Assembly (NCBI RefSeq): GCF_024362485.1
Contig: NZ_CP101456.1
Span: 620,001-684,000, forward strand
Direction: 5' to 3'
From: Natronobeatus ordinarius
GTDB taxonomy: Archaea > Halobacteriota > Halobacteria > Halobacteriales > Natrialbaceae
Length of the DNA: 64,000 bases
Shown here piece after piece: positions 16,098 to 24,779 of the stretch. The notes beneath the pieces were generated by a model. The model saw only the letters and a program-made list of their open reading frames with translations. It was not told the origin of the DNA and ran no database searches. Every line of letters begins with the position of its first letter. The first letter of the stretch is position 1. A program made the position numbers and the translations under genes.

Positions 16098-16209
16098 CTC
16101 ACTCGGTGGAAAAACGTGCGCGATAGTTAATCCTTGCTGTCCGATTTCGTCCGCCCCGTCCAGCCTCGAGCGACTACGTGACGAGCTCGAGCGGAGCGTC
16201 GACGAATCG

Positions 16210-16800
16210 TTACTCGTCGGTTCCGTATTCGGCGAGCGACTGGTCGGTCGCGTCGACCCGGTGGGCCGTCGCCAGGCCGGCGAGGTGGGGCGCTTCGGGG
16301 ACGATCAGTTTCTCACAGGCGGTCCGGCAGGCGTTCTTGCTCCCCGGGAGGCAGAAGACGGGCGTGTCGGCGGCGATGCCGGCGGTCGCGCGCGAGGCCA
16401 TCGCTCGAGTGCCGACCTCGTCCCACGAGAGCGATCGGAATAACTCGCCGAAGCCGGGCAGCTCGCGCTCGAACAGTGCCGAGGTTGCCTCGGGCGAGAC
16501 GTCGTCGGCGGTGACGCCCGTCCCGCCGGTGGTGACGACGACGTCGACGTCCCGGCGGGCGACCAGGCTCCGGACCGCCGTCCGGATCGTTGCGTAGTCG
16601 TCGCGGACGAGTTCGCGCACGCGGACTTCGTGGCTCTCGGCCTCGAAGCATGCCTGGATCGTGTCGCCGCCGGGGTCGTCGGGGTCTTCCTCGCCGGCGC
16701 GCGAGGTCGAGACCGTCACGATCGCGACGTACAGCGGGTCGATGACGTCGTGGCCGTGGTCGTCGGTCGTTCGCCTGTCGGCTGCGTCGTCAGTGGCCAT
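16210..16800 (-). CDS. moaB: Molybdenum cofactor biosynthesis protein MoaB/Mog family
   Basis: A 196-residue protein of the MoaB/MogA fold: 'VAIVTVSTSR' opens the first strand, 'VVVTTGGTGVTADDVSPEA' is the molybdopterin-binding TGGTG loop, and 'PVFCLPGSKNACRTACEKLIVPEAPHL' is the second conserved loop with the PGS motif. The family adenylates molybdopterin in Mo/W cofactor synthesis. The start at 16800 ('MATDDAADRR') removes an unlikely extension. The first ~25 residues are acidic and disordered. It stands alone on its strand next to the tRNA. Confidence 0.88.
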   Translation of the reverse strand: MATDDAADRRTTDDHGHDVIDPLYVAIVTVSTSRAGEEDPDDPGGDTIQACFEAESHEVRVRELVRDDYATIRTAVRSLVARRDVDVVVTTGGTGVTADDVSPEATSALFERELPGFGELFRSLSWDEVGTRAMASRATAGIAADTPVFCLPGSKNACRTACEKLIVPEAPHLAGLATAHRVDATDQSLAEYGTDE

Positions 16801-16944
16801 GTGGGTGTGTGATAGTCGAGAGGCGAAATAACCTCGCCTCACAGAACCCTGGCGACGATCTGAGTCATCCAGCGTTCGAATCCGGCTCCGAAGACTCGAG
16901 TTCGACCTGCCCGTCGTCGATCGCTCGAGGCCGATTCGCCGTCG

Positions 16945-18240
16945 TCAATCGCTCGAGTTCGACTCCACCGACTCTCGCGTCGAAACTATCATCGTCTCGC
17001 CCATCGCCGTCGGCGTCGGGTTCTCGAACGTCGACGGGTCGGCCGCGAGTTCCTCGTCGGTAACGAGACTGTCGTCGAGGCGGGCCGTCAGCGCCTCACG
17101 GTCGAGGCTTCGGCCGATGAGCGCGAGGCGGATCTCTCGGTCGCCGTGGTCGTCGTCCCAGGGGAGGTCCGGCTGGCCCTTCCGGTAGGTCTCCTGTTGT
17201 TGCTCGGAGAAGCTGGCGATCCAGCGGCCGGTGACCTCGAGGCTGGTCTCGGTGCCGGCGGTACTCATCGTGATGGCCTGGCGGTCACGACCGGCGATCC
17301 AGCACAGCCCCTTCGCGCGGACGAGTTCGGGCGGCAGGTCGGCGAGCAACTCGAGGAAGCGTTCGGGATGAAACGGCCGGACTCGGTGGTAGGTGTCGAC
17401 CTCGATACCGTACTGCTCCGGCGGATGTGCGTGGTCGTGGCCGTGACCGTGGTCGTGGCCACTGTCCCCGTGGTCGTGGTCGTGATCGTTGTGACGATCG
17501 TCCGACCCATGGTCGTGCTCGTCCACGTCCGCGGCCGCCTCGACCGCCTGCTTCCAGCCCGCCGACTCACGGGCGGCCGTGAGGTCGAACCGGCCGGTCT
17601 CGAGCAGCGTCTCCGGCGCCACCTCGCCGTACTCGGTCGTCACGATTTCTGCACCTGGCTGGAGGGTTTCGAGCAGCGCCACCACGCGCTCGCGTTCGGC
17701 GTCGCTCACGAGGTCGCACTTGTTGAGCACGAGGAGGTCGCAGAACTCGACTTGCTCGAGCCAGAGGTCGGCGAGCGGCTTCGCCCCGTCCTCGTCGGGA
17801 CCCTGCCGAACGGGCTCGCCGTCGCCGTCGGCGAAGGCGTCGTGGAACCGGCGGGCGTCGACGACGGTGACGATCGTGTCGAGGTCGTAGGGCCCCCCGG
17901 CTGGGCCGCGGACGAACTGGTGGGCGATCGGTTCGGGCTCGCTCACACCCGAGGCCTCGACGACGAGCGCGTCGAAGTCGTACGCCTTCCAGAGGCGGAC
18001 GACCGATCGGGAGAGTTCGCCCCCGAGGCTGCAGCAGATGCAGCCGTTCTCGAGGGCGAGCACCTCTTCGCCTTCCTCGAGGCTGGTGCGCGCTTCGACG
18101 AGGTCGGCGTCGACGTTCACCTCGCCGACGTCGTTGACGACGACGGCGACGTCGCGATCGTCGGCCTCGAGCAGGGTCGTGAGCAGGGTCGTCTTCCCCG
18201 CGCCGAGGCCACCACAGAGGACGGTGACGGGAACTGCCAT
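16945..18240 (-). CDS. COG0523 metal-chaperone GTPase with histidine-rich loop
   Basis: A 431-residue CobW/COG0523 GTPase: Walker A 'GGLGAGKTT' (10-18), the family signature 'GCICC' (Cys67, 69, 70), switch region 'VVEASGVSEP', and 'LNKCDL' base-recognition motif. A His/Asp-rich tract near residues 225-262 ('HDHGSDDRHNDHDHDHGD') can bind several metal ions. The C-terminal CobW domain ('RPFHPERFLELLADLP...') is complete. These proteins insert or deliver metal, often zinc. Its start overlaps the stop of the next COG0523 gene (TAATG), so the two are expressed together. Confidence 0.88.
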   Translation of the reverse strand: MAVPVTVLCGGLGAGKTTLLTTLLEADDRDVAVVVNDVGEVNVDADLVEARTSLEEGEEVLALENGCICCSLGGELSRSVVRLWKAYDFDALVVEASGVSEPEPIAHQFVRGPAGGPYDLDTIVTVVDARRFHDAFADGDGEPVRQGPDEDGAKPLADLWLEQVEFCDLLVLNKCDLVSDAERERVVALLETLQPGAEIVTTEYGEVAPETLLETGRFDLTAARESAGWKQAVEAAADVDEHDHGSDDRHNDHDHDHGDSGHDHGHGHDHAHPPEQYGIEVDTYHRVRPFHPERFLELLADLPPELVRAKGLCWIAGRDRQAITMSTAGTETSLEVTGRWIASFSEQQQETYRKGQPDLPWDDDHGDREIRLALIGRSLDREALTARLDDSLVTDEELAADPSTFENPTPTAMGETMIVSTRESVESNSSD

Positions 18241-19445
18241 TACTCGTTCGAGAGCGCGAGTTCACGTCGGTCTTGCGGTTCGAACGGATCGGGATAGCGC
18301 TCCCAGTCGTCGGCCAGCTCGGCGTCGGTGAGCAGACAGTCGTCCAGCCGGTCGATCAGCGCGTCGGCGTCGAACTCACGGCCGATGAACACCAGCCGGG
18401 TCAGCCGGTCACCCCACTCCTCGTCCCAGTCTTCCTCGAGGCCGGGCCGGACGGCGAAGTACTGCTCGCGCGTGGCCTCGGGCAGGGTCGCGAGCCACTC
18501 CCCTGCGGGCCCCGCTCGAACCGACGTCCCCGCCTTGTCGAGTCCCATCGCGACGTCTTCTCGGCCGGCGCTCCAGAAGAAGCCCTTCGCGCGGATCAGC
18601 TCGTCGGGAAGGTGAGGGAGGAGCGAGGCGATTCGCTCGGGGTGGAACGGCCGATCGCGTTCGTAGACGAACGACGTCACGCCGTGTTCTTCCAGCGGGT
18701 CGTGGTGGTGGTCGTGCTGGAGTTCGTGCTTCCAGCCCGCCGACTGTCTGGCCGTCGCGAAGTCGAACCTGCCCGTTCCCAGAATCTCTCCGGGATCGAC
18801 GTCACCGAACTCCGTCCGGACGAGCGTCGCCTGTGGCTGCAGTCGCTCGAGGACGGCCTCGATCTCCTCGAGGGCGTCGTCGGGGACGAGGTCGCACTTG
18901 TTGAGCACGAGAACGTCGCAGAACTCGATCTGGTCTACGAGCACTTCCTCGGGGACGCGCCCGGCCTCGGCCGTCAGTTGGCCGCTCGTCAGCGCCCCAC
19001 CGGCGTCGAATGACTCCCAAAAGCTGAACGCGTCGACCACGGTTACCATCGTGTCGAGTTCGTACGTCCCCGTGGGGTCGAAGTCCGCGTCCTCGAACCC
19101 GAGCGTGAACGTCTGGGCGACGGGGATCGGTTCTGAGATCCCCGACGATTCGACCAGCAGGTACTCGAACTCCCGTCGCTCGGCGAGTCGGCCCACTTCC
19201 TCGAGCATGTCCCCGCGCAGCCGACAGCAGATGCAGCCGTTCGAGAGCTCGACGATCTCCTCGTCGCCGTCGAGGTCGGTCTGCTGGGCGACGTGTTCGG
19301 CGTCGACGTTCACCTCGCCCATGTCGTTGACCACGACCGCCACCTCGAGGCCGTGGTCTGCGGTCAGCACGTGATTCAGCACGGTCGTCTTGCCGGCGCC
19401 GAGGCTGCCGCTCAGGACGGTCACCGGGATGGCGTCGTCGCTCAT
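18240..19445 (-). CDS. COG0523 metal-chaperone GTPase
   Basis: A 401-residue GTPase with Walker A 'GSLGAGKTT', 'GCICC' (Cys71-74), 'LVESSGISEP', 'VLNKCDLV' and a C-terminal CobW domain ('DRPFHPERIASLLPHLPDELIRAKGFFWSAG'). A short HDHHHDP-like stretch replaces the long His loop of its downstream partner. It is the first gene of the leftward pair and is divergent from the NikR-like regulator, which probably controls it through the shared 104-bp gap. Zinc delivery under scarcity is the likely role, by family analogy; nickel cannot be excluded. Confidence 0.88.
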   Translation of the reverse strand: MSDDAIPVTVLSGSLGAGKTTVLNHVLTADHGLEVAVVVNDMGEVNVDAEHVAQQTDLDGDEEIVELSNGCICCRLRGDMLEEVGRLAERREFEYLLVESSGISEPIPVAQTFTLGFEDADFDPTGTYELDTMVTVVDAFSFWESFDAGGALTSGQLTAEAGRVPEEVLVDQIEFCDVLVLNKCDLVPDDALEEIEAVLERLQPQATLVRTEFGDVDPGEILGTGRFDFATARQSAGWKHELQHDHHHDPLEEHGVTSFVYERDRPFHPERIASLLPHLPDELIRAKGFFWSAGREDVAMGLDKAGTSVRAGPAGEWLATLPEATREQYFAVRPGLEEDWDEEWGDRLTRLVFIGREFDADALIDRLDDCLLTDAELADDWERYPDPFEPQDRRELALSNE

Positions 19446-19485
19446 TAGACGATCGATGATATGATCTGAGACTACTTCAATACTA

Positions 19486-19516
19486 GTTATTACATAATCA
19501 AAGTACTATGAATAAC
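19486..19516. promoter_or_regulatory. Dyad in the divergent promoter of the COG0523 and NikR-like genes
   Basis: The AT-rich gap between the divergent genes contains GTTATT (19486-19491) and its inverted partner AATAAC (19511-19516), separated by 19 bases. NikR-type regulators bind widely spaced dyads (GTATGA-N16-TCATAC in E. coli), so this is a reasonable site for autoregulation and for control of the GTPase pair. The GGAGG ribosome site at 19539-19543 supports the regulator's ATG. Confidence 0.4.
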
Positions 19517-19549
19517 AACTTATACTATTTTGGCTACGGGAGGTAGCAT

Positions 19550-19972
19550 ATGCCCGTCGTCAGCGTCTCGATGCCGGCCGACTTGATCGAACGACTCGAC
19601 GAGTTCGCCGACGAACACGGCTACACCGGACGGAGCGAGGTCGTCCGCGAGGGAGCACGGATCCTGCTCGAGGAGTTCGAGGACGAGCGACTCGAGGATC
19701 GCCCGCTCGCAGGGGTCGTAAGCGTTCGCTACAGCTACGGGACCAACGGCGTCGAGCGTCGGGTCACTCGGTTGCGCCACGAACACGAAGCGCAACTCAC
19801 CTCGAACGTCCACAGCCACGTCGGCGACTCCTGTCTGGAACTGTTCGTCCTCGAGGGATCACTCGAGGACGTCTCGGCGTTCGTCGGTCGGGCCCGATCG
19901 ATCGAGGACGTCGCGTCCGTCGAGTACACGGTGATTCCGCTGGACACCGTGGAGGGGGACGCGGACGGCTGA
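19550..19972 (+). CDS. nikR: NikR-like ribbon-helix-helix metal-responsive regulator
   Basis: A 140-residue protein: ribbon-helix-helix DNA-binding domain (1-45, 'VVSVSMPADLIERLDEFADEHGYTGRSEVVREGAR') and a ferredoxin-like ACT metal-binding domain. The NikR ligands all appear to be present: His in 'LRHEHEAQL', two His in 'NVHSH', and Cys in 'SCLELFVL'. NikR represses nickel uptake when metal is bound. Here the neighbours are COG0523 GTPases, not a nickel permease, so the regulon may respond to nickel, cobalt or zinc. A strong GGAGG site sits six bases upstream. Confidence 0.85.
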   Translation: MPVVSVSMPADLIERLDEFADEHGYTGRSEVVREGARILLEEFEDERLEDRPLAGVVSVRYSYGTNGVERRVTRLRHEHEAQLTSNVHSHVGDSCLELFVLEGSLEDVSAFVGRARSIEDVASVEYTVIPLDTVEGDADG

Positions 19973-20040
19973 GCTCCGGCTCGAATCGCCGACGTTCGAT
20001 CGCGAACAGGTGTGCAACGACGGTCACGCTCTACAGCAAC

Positions 20041-20056
20041 CGTTGAAAGTTCAACG
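20041..20056. terminator. Short dyad between convergent genes
   Basis: CGTTGAA-AG-TTCAACG lies between the NikR-like gene and the convergent FAD-protein gene and overlaps the latter's last codons. It may act as a bidirectional terminator. The arms resemble the outer ends of the long inverted repeat at 31875-31978, which could be chance. Confidence 0.3.
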
Positions 20057-21295
20057 AATACTATAGTTCGAACCGGCGACCGCGTCGAGTCGGCGGCGCT
20101 CGAGCGTCGCCGCGATCCGCTCGGCCGCCCGTCGCGCCCCGGCGACGTTCCCGGCGAGCGGGCCCACCGTCCCGGCCGCGAGCGCGCCGGTGACGAACAC
20201 GCTCGAGGGGTCGCCGTCGACTCGTCGCCAGGCGAGCGTCCGATCCTCGAGGACGGGCATTCCGCGGTAGCCGCGCTCGAGGCCGAGCTCGTCGGCGACT
20301 CGCTCGACGAACGGGTGGTCGAAGACGGGGGCGAAACCGGTGGCGAGGACGACGCGGTCGGTCTCGAGACAGCCGCCGTCGGCGAGGACCAGCCGCACAC
20401 TGTCGTCGACCGCGCGGGCCGACTCGACCTCGCCGCGTCTGACCGTGAGGCGGCCGGCGTCGACGGCCGCTTCGATCCGGTCGTGGACGTACGGCGGGAC
20501 GGTGGCGTCGTTGCGGGCGTCCCTGACGACGCGGAGGCGGGCCTGCGAACCCGGTGGGTGGACGTGGAGGTGGCTCGCGACGTGGTTCCAGTTGATCCAG
20601 CGCGGATCGGCCTCGGTGATCTCTCGTTCGAAGGGGTGACGCGCCAGCAACGTCACCGACTCGCGCTCGGCCAGGCAGGTGGCGAGCTGGCCCGCCGTGA
20701 TCCCGCCCCCGACGACGACCGTCTCCGCGGCGGGTTCGTCGGGGTCGAAGCCGTCCCAGACGTGGTCGATCCCCTCGACGCTCTCGGCCCACGCGGGCAC
20801 GCGATAGCGGCCGCCGTGGCCGATTGCGAGGGCACAGTGGCGCGCCCGGATCGGCCCCTCGTCGGTCTCGAGGACGAGTCCACCGTCCGCTCTCTCTCGG
20901 ATCGTCTCGACGGCGGCTCGCCGGTGGAGTTCGTCGAGCCCGTTGCCGTCGATCACGTAGTCGGCGTAGTCGAGAAAGAGCGACAGCGACGGCCGTCGGG
21001 GATAGCCCGGCGTCGGTCGGAGTTCGTCCTCGCGGTCGCGGGCCTCCGCGAAACTCTCGAGTCCGAACGGCTCGGTGCCGACGTGGTGGACGAACGTCGA
21101 TCGCAGTTCGTCCATCTCACACGCCCGAGCCTTGCGTCGAAACGACTCGAGTAGCCGGTCGTGCGGGTCGACGATCGCGATCTCATCGCGGTCGAGCCCC
21201 CCGTCCTCGAGCAGTCGCTGGCTCAGGTACGTCCCGTGGATCCCGCCGCCGACGATGGCACACGCAAGCGGCGTGGATCGATCGTTCGGGGTCAT
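20051..21295 (-). CDS. FAD/NAD(P)-binding flavoprotein
   Basis: A ~414-residue flavoprotein. 'ACAIVGGGIHGTYLSQRLL' is the N-terminal FAD dinucleotide-binding GxGxxG site, 'ETVVVGGGITAGQLATCLAE' a second NAD(P)-binding Rossmann site near the middle, and 'DRVVLATGFAP' the conserved ATG motif before the C-terminal helix. The arrangement resembles lysine/ornithine N-monooxygenase-like and FAD-NAD(P) 'HI0933/SidA'-type proteins. The start at 21295 is chosen; upstream in-frame Met codons exist. It sits between COG0523 genes, so a link with metal acquisition (for example metallophore chemistry) is possible, but this is inference. Confidence 0.7.
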   Translation of the reverse strand: MTPNDRSTPLACAIVGGGIHGTYLSQRLLEDGGLDRDEIAIVDPHDRLLESFRRKARACEMDELRSTFVHHVGTEPFGLESFAEARDREDELRPTPGYPRRPSLSLFLDYADYVIDGNGLDELHRRAAVETIRERADGGLVLETDEGPIRARHCALAIGHGGRYRVPAWAESVEGIDHVWDGFDPDEPAAETVVVGGGITAGQLATCLAERESVTLLARHPFEREITEADPRWINWNHVASHLHVHPPGSQARLRVVRDARNDATVPPYVHDRIEAAVDAGRLTVRRGEVESARAVDDSVRLVLADGGCLETDRVVLATGFAPVFDHPFVERVADELGLERGYRGMPVLEDRTLAWRRVDGDPSSVFVTGALAAGTVGPLAGNVAGARRAAERIAATLERRRLDAVAGSNYSIR

Positions 21296-21415
21296 TGGAT
21301 CGGCAGCCGGACTCGGTTGATCGATGTCCGGCGATACGAGAATCGACATCGCCGATAATAAAGGCTGTGAAGACAACAGCAAGAATTATTAATTTGGACG
21401 GGCTTCGAGTAGTCG

Positions 21416-22681
21416 ATGAGTGATTACTCGACACCGGTCACCGTCCTCAGTGGGACGCTGGGTGCCGGCAAGACGACCGTGCTCAACCACGTCCTGGCCG
21501 AGAGCGGCGATCGCGACCTCGCCGTGCTCGTCAACGACATGGGCGAGGTGAACGTCGACGCCGACCTCGTCGCCGAATCCTCCGACATCACAGAAGACGA
21601 AGAGGAGCTGATCGAGCTCTCGAACGGCTGTATCTGCTGTGAGCTCCGTGGTGACTTACTCGACGCCATCGCCGAACTCACCCACGAGCGCCAGTTCGAC
21701 GCGATCGTCGTCGAGTCGACGGGCGTCGCCGAACCGCTCCCCGTCGCCCAGACGCTCACGCTCGGCTTCGACCAGTCGGACCTCGACCCCACCGAGTTCT
21801 ACGAGGAGACCGGCGTCGAACCGCTCGAGCACTGCCACCTCGACACCACTGTCACGGTCGTCGACGCCCACCAGTTCCAGCGGGCGATGGAGGCCGAGGA
21901 GGTCCTCGACGACGACGGCACGAAAAAACACCTCGGCGACCTCTTGATCGAGCAGGTCGAGTTCTGTGACGTCCTCGTGCTCAACAAGTGTGACCTCGTC
22001 GACGAGGAGACGCTCGCGGAGGTCGAGGAGACGGTCGCCGCCCTCCAGCCTCGCGCCGAGATCGTCCACACGACCCACGGGAAGGTCGACCCCGAGGCGA
22101 TCATCGAGACGGGCCGCTTCGACTTCGAGGCGGCTCGACAGTCTGCGGGCTGGATGCAGGAGCTCCAGGCAGAACACGAGTCCGCCGAGGAGGAACACGG
22201 CGTCACCTCCTTCGTCTTCGACGCCCGCGGTCCGCTGCACCCCGAGCGGTTCGCCGACTTCCTCGACTCGTTGTCCGACGACGTCGTTCGCTCGAAAGGC
22301 CACTTCTGGCTCGCCGGCCGCGAGGACGAGGCGCTGACGTTCAACGTCGCCGGCCAGTCGATCCGCGTCGGCCCCGGCGGGAAGTGGCTCGCGGCGCTCC
22401 CGCCCGAAGAGCGCGAGGCCCAGCTCGAGGCGTACCCCCAGCTCGCCGAGGACTGGGACGACGAGTGGGGCGACCGGAACGTGCTCTTCGTGTTCATCGG
22501 CGTCGAGATGGATCACGAGGCGATCCGGGCCGACCTCGAGGACTGCCTGCTCACCGAGGCGGAGTTCGACGAGGACTGGTCGACCTACGAAGACCGGTTC
22601 CCGACGTTCGAGTACGAGCCACAGGACGACGCCCCCGAAGCCGACCCCGACGCCCAGGAAGAGGTCGGCCTGGCGGACTGA
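21416..22681 (+). CDS. COG0523 metal-chaperone GTPase (third copy)
   Basis: A 421-residue paralogue of the two COG0523 proteins to its left: 'GTLGAGKTT', 'GCICC' (Cys72-75), 'VVESTGVAEP', 'LNKCDLVDEE', and a C-terminal CobW domain ending in 'DEFDEDWSTYEDRFPTFEYEPQDDAPEAD'. It is closest to the 18240-19445 copy, including the 'LTEAEFDEDW' tail region. No long His loop, but 'QAEHESAEEEHG' occupies the same place. Its ATG is divergent from the FAD gene. Three paralogues in 6 kb suggest client- or metal-specific chaperones. Confidence 0.88.
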   Translation: MSDYSTPVTVLSGTLGAGKTTVLNHVLAESGDRDLAVLVNDMGEVNVDADLVAESSDITEDEEELIELSNGCICCELRGDLLDAIAELTHERQFDAIVVESTGVAEPLPVAQTLTLGFDQSDLDPTEFYEETGVEPLEHCHLDTTVTVVDAHQFQRAMEAEEVLDDDGTKKHLGDLLIEQVEFCDVLVLNKCDLVDEETLAEVEETVAALQPRAEIVHTTHGKVDPEAIIETGRFDFEAARQSAGWMQELQAEHESAEEEHGVTSFVFDARGPLHPERFADFLDSLSDDVVRSKGHFWLAGREDEALTFNVAGQSIRVGPGGKWLAALPPEEREAQLEAYPQLAEDWDDEWGDRNVLFVFIGVEMDHEAIRADLEDCLLTEAEFDEDWSTYEDRFPTFEYEPQDDAPEADPDAQEEVGLAD

Positions 22682-22683
22682 TC

Positions 22684-22878
22684 GTGGGCGCGCGACGCTC
22701 CCGCCCGGATTCCGACCGAGACGCCCGACTCCCCACTGACGCGCGAGCGATCCTCGAGCGGTACGACGACGCCCCCGACCTGTGTACGATCTACGACGCT
22801 TCGATCCCGCGGCGGATCGACACCACCTGGATCTCCGCCGAGGAGGGGTCGTTCGTCGACCTCGAGGACGCTCGGTGA
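22684..22878 (+). CDS. Small haloarchaeal protein after the third COG0523 gene
   Basis: A 64-residue protein starting at a GTG two bases after the COG0523 stop. 'ILERYDDAPDLCTIYDA' and 'TTWISAEEGSFVDLEDAR' fit a short haloarchaeal family (DUF7511, from memory). No catalytic or metal motif is visible. The tight spacing implies co-expression with the GTPase. Confidence 0.6.
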   Translation: MGARRSRPDSDRDARLPTDARAILERYDDAPDLCTIYDASIPRRIDTTWISAEEGSFVDLEDAR

Positions 22879-22905
22879 CCACCGCAGGCGAACGCACTAC
22901 ACACC

Positions 22906-23166
22906 ATGTCGACAGCATTCCAGACCGCAGTCAGAACGAACGTACAGCACGACACCCGACTCGAAGCGATCGACCGACTCGCCAAGCGCGGCGAGCGAGG
23001 CAACCTCGCGCTCCTCGTCGAGCTGGGCGGCCTCAGCGGCGAGTACCGTCGGTACGCACTCGAGCGACTCGCCGACTGTGGCGGACGCGAGGAACTGGCC
23101 GACCTGGCCGAGGAGACGACGGTCGATCCCTCGCTCCGGCGGCGGGCCGACGAACTCGTTAGGTAA
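22906..23166 (+). CDS. Small HEAT-repeat-like protein
   Basis: An 86-residue all-helical protein: 'RLEAIDRLAKRGERGNLALLVELGGLSGEYRRYALERLADCGGREELADLAEETTVDPSLRRRADELV' reads as two to three HEAT-like helix pairs. It follows the small gene upstream by 27 bases and may belong to the same unit. A binding or adaptor role is likely; nothing specific is seen. Confidence 0.6.
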   Translation: MSTAFQTAVRTNVQHDTRLEAIDRLAKRGERGNLALLVELGGLSGEYRRYALERLADCGGREELADLAEETTVDPSLRRRADELVR

Positions 23167-23194
23167 AGGGCGTCGCCACTCGAGGCAGTGAACA

Positions 23195-23712
23195 CGGGTG
23201 AGAGGAGTAAGCCCCCTTCTGTTCGGCCCGGCATTCGGCTGAGCGTCCGCGCCCGCCGCGGCGAACCGCGGGGTGTTCGAGCTACCTGGAACGCGGACTT
23301 GCACCGGTGAGGGTTCGCCGTTCCATCGATCCTCGGCCGTCTGCGCGTGGTCAGTCACGCCGAGCGTGACTCGCGGGTTCGAACCGCGACGATCGACCAC
23401 ACGCGGCGAGCGGCGGCTGCCGTTCACCTGTCGACGATTCTCGTGCCGGAGGCACTCCGAATCGCCCTCCCTCTGCGGGTTAACTTCCCTTCCTTGCGGT
23501 CGGGTTCGCGCGCATCATCGGTCGGGCCGAGACGTGTCGTTTCTGTTCCAGAGCCAGCTGTCTCCAACTCCGGGCTTGCGCCCGGTCACCTGCTCGAACG
23601 GTGGGGGGACTTTCCTCGCGGGCGCGTGTCGACCACGAGGGTCGACACACGTTGGACAGTCGCGCCGTCGCCGGCACGACCGCCGTGGCAGCCAGGCTCT
23701 CTCTCCCACCGA
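23195..23712 (-). ncRNA. rnpB: RNase P RNA
   Basis: Read leftward, the strand has the universal P4 5' element (GAGGAAAGTCCCCCC near 23602-23617) and its partner ACAGAAGGGGGCTTACTC (about 23204-23221), the hallmark of RNase P RNA CR-I/CR-V. GGTGGGAG near 23710 can pair with CTCTCACC near 23198 to form P1, which sets the ends given. The length of about 518 nt is longer than I would expect for haloarchaeal RNase P RNA. The RNA trims tRNA 5' leaders. Ends are approximate. Confidence 0.85.
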
Positions 23713-23809
23713 AGCGTAGGAGTCTCGAGCCAATAAGTCCCTCGATGGCAAATTTCGCCGGATGATCGAAGGGAAGCGTTTTAGACCGGTAACGACCATG
23801 TACGTTTGT

Positions 23810-24412
23810 ATGTCCCAGCGACAGGGCGTCGATCTCTCTTACGAGGACGGGGCTCGCGCCGTCGAACTCGCGCGCGAGGCCGTCGACTCTTACGTACGAC
23901 ACGGGCAGCGAGAGCATCCGGGCAGCATGCGCGAAGCGTTCTACGAGCGAACGGGGGCGTTCGTTCGACTCGAGTCGACCTGTGGCCGACGGAGCCTCCG
24001 TGGCTGTGCCGGTGGCTACCAGTCGGGCGACCAGCTCGGCCACGCCATCGTCGACGCGGCGATCGAAGCCGCGAGCGACAGCTCCTGTGGCTCGGAGGTC
24101 ACGCCGTCTGAGTTGCCGAACCTCACCGTCTCGGTCTGTACGGTTCGGAACGTCGTCCTGACCGACGATCCGCTCGCCGACCTCGAGCTCGGCACTCACG
24201 GCGTCGCGATCGACGGCGGCGGCAAGAGCGGCTGGCTCTATCCGACCGTCCCCGTCGAGAACGGCTGGACCGAACAGGAGTACCTCGACCGAACCTGCCG
24301 GAAAGCCGGCCTCGCCCCGACGGCCTGGCAGGACGACGACACCATCGTCACCCTCTTCGAAGGACAGGTCTTCCGCGAGCGGGAGGGCGACGGCGGCGTC
24401 GAACAGCTGTAG
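23810..24412 (+). CDS. AMMECR1-domain protein
   Basis: A 200-residue protein of the AMMECR1 / AmmeMemoRadiSam-A family: 'LRGCAGGY' corresponds to the invariant LRGC(I/A)G motif, with 'GAFVRLES...GRRSLRGC' before it and 'HGVAIDGGGKSGWLYPTVPVENGW' matching the 'G(I/V)...G...LLPQV' region. The family is often tied to radical-SAM and Memo proteins, but neither is adjacent here. The ATG at 23810 is preferred. The gene is divergent from RNase P RNA. Confidence 0.85.
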   Translation: MSQRQGVDLSYEDGARAVELAREAVDSYVRHGQREHPGSMREAFYERTGAFVRLESTCGRRSLRGCAGGYQSGDQLGHAIVDAAIEAASDSSCGSEVTPSELPNLTVSVCTVRNVVLTDDPLADLELGTHGVAIDGGGKSGWLYPTVPVENGWTEQEYLDRTCRKAGLAPTAWQDDDTIVTLFEGQVFREREGDGGVEQL

Positions 24413-24415
24413 TCG

Positions 24416-24676
24416 TCACGACCGTTGACCGGGACGTTCGTCCAGCTCCTCGAGCTTCGCGTCGAGTACTTTCGAGAGCGACGCCATCACGACGACGACT
24501 ACGAAGTAGAGGGCGACGAGCGTGACGGCGAGGGCAACGAGGAGTTCCGGGAGCGTGAACGCCCCAGAGAAGATCACCGGGTTGACGAGAGACGCCACGA
24601 GGATGATCGCGACGAGCCGACCGAACAGCCAGTTCGCGATTTCGACGTGCGTCTCCGCGGACGTGGGTTCCGCCAT
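24416..24676 (-). CDS. Small two-helix membrane protein
   Basis: An 86-residue protein with helices at about residues 18-38 and 44-68 and a charged tail 'SKVLDAKLEELDERPGQRS'. Convergent with the AMMECR1 gene, the stops three bases apart. No recognised family. Confidence 0.5.
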   Translation of the reverse strand: MAEPTSAETHVEIANWLFGRLVAIILVASLVNPVIFSGAFTLPELLVALAVTLVALYFVVVVVMASLSKVLDAKLEELDERPGQRS

Positions 24677-24779
24677 GGTGGCTACTCCTTCTCAAAAGGT
24701 ATTAGAATTCCGATAATTGCCGTTCGATCGTTCGCTCGAGCGAGCCCCCGAATCGTCCAGTGTCGAGCTAGTTCGACGG

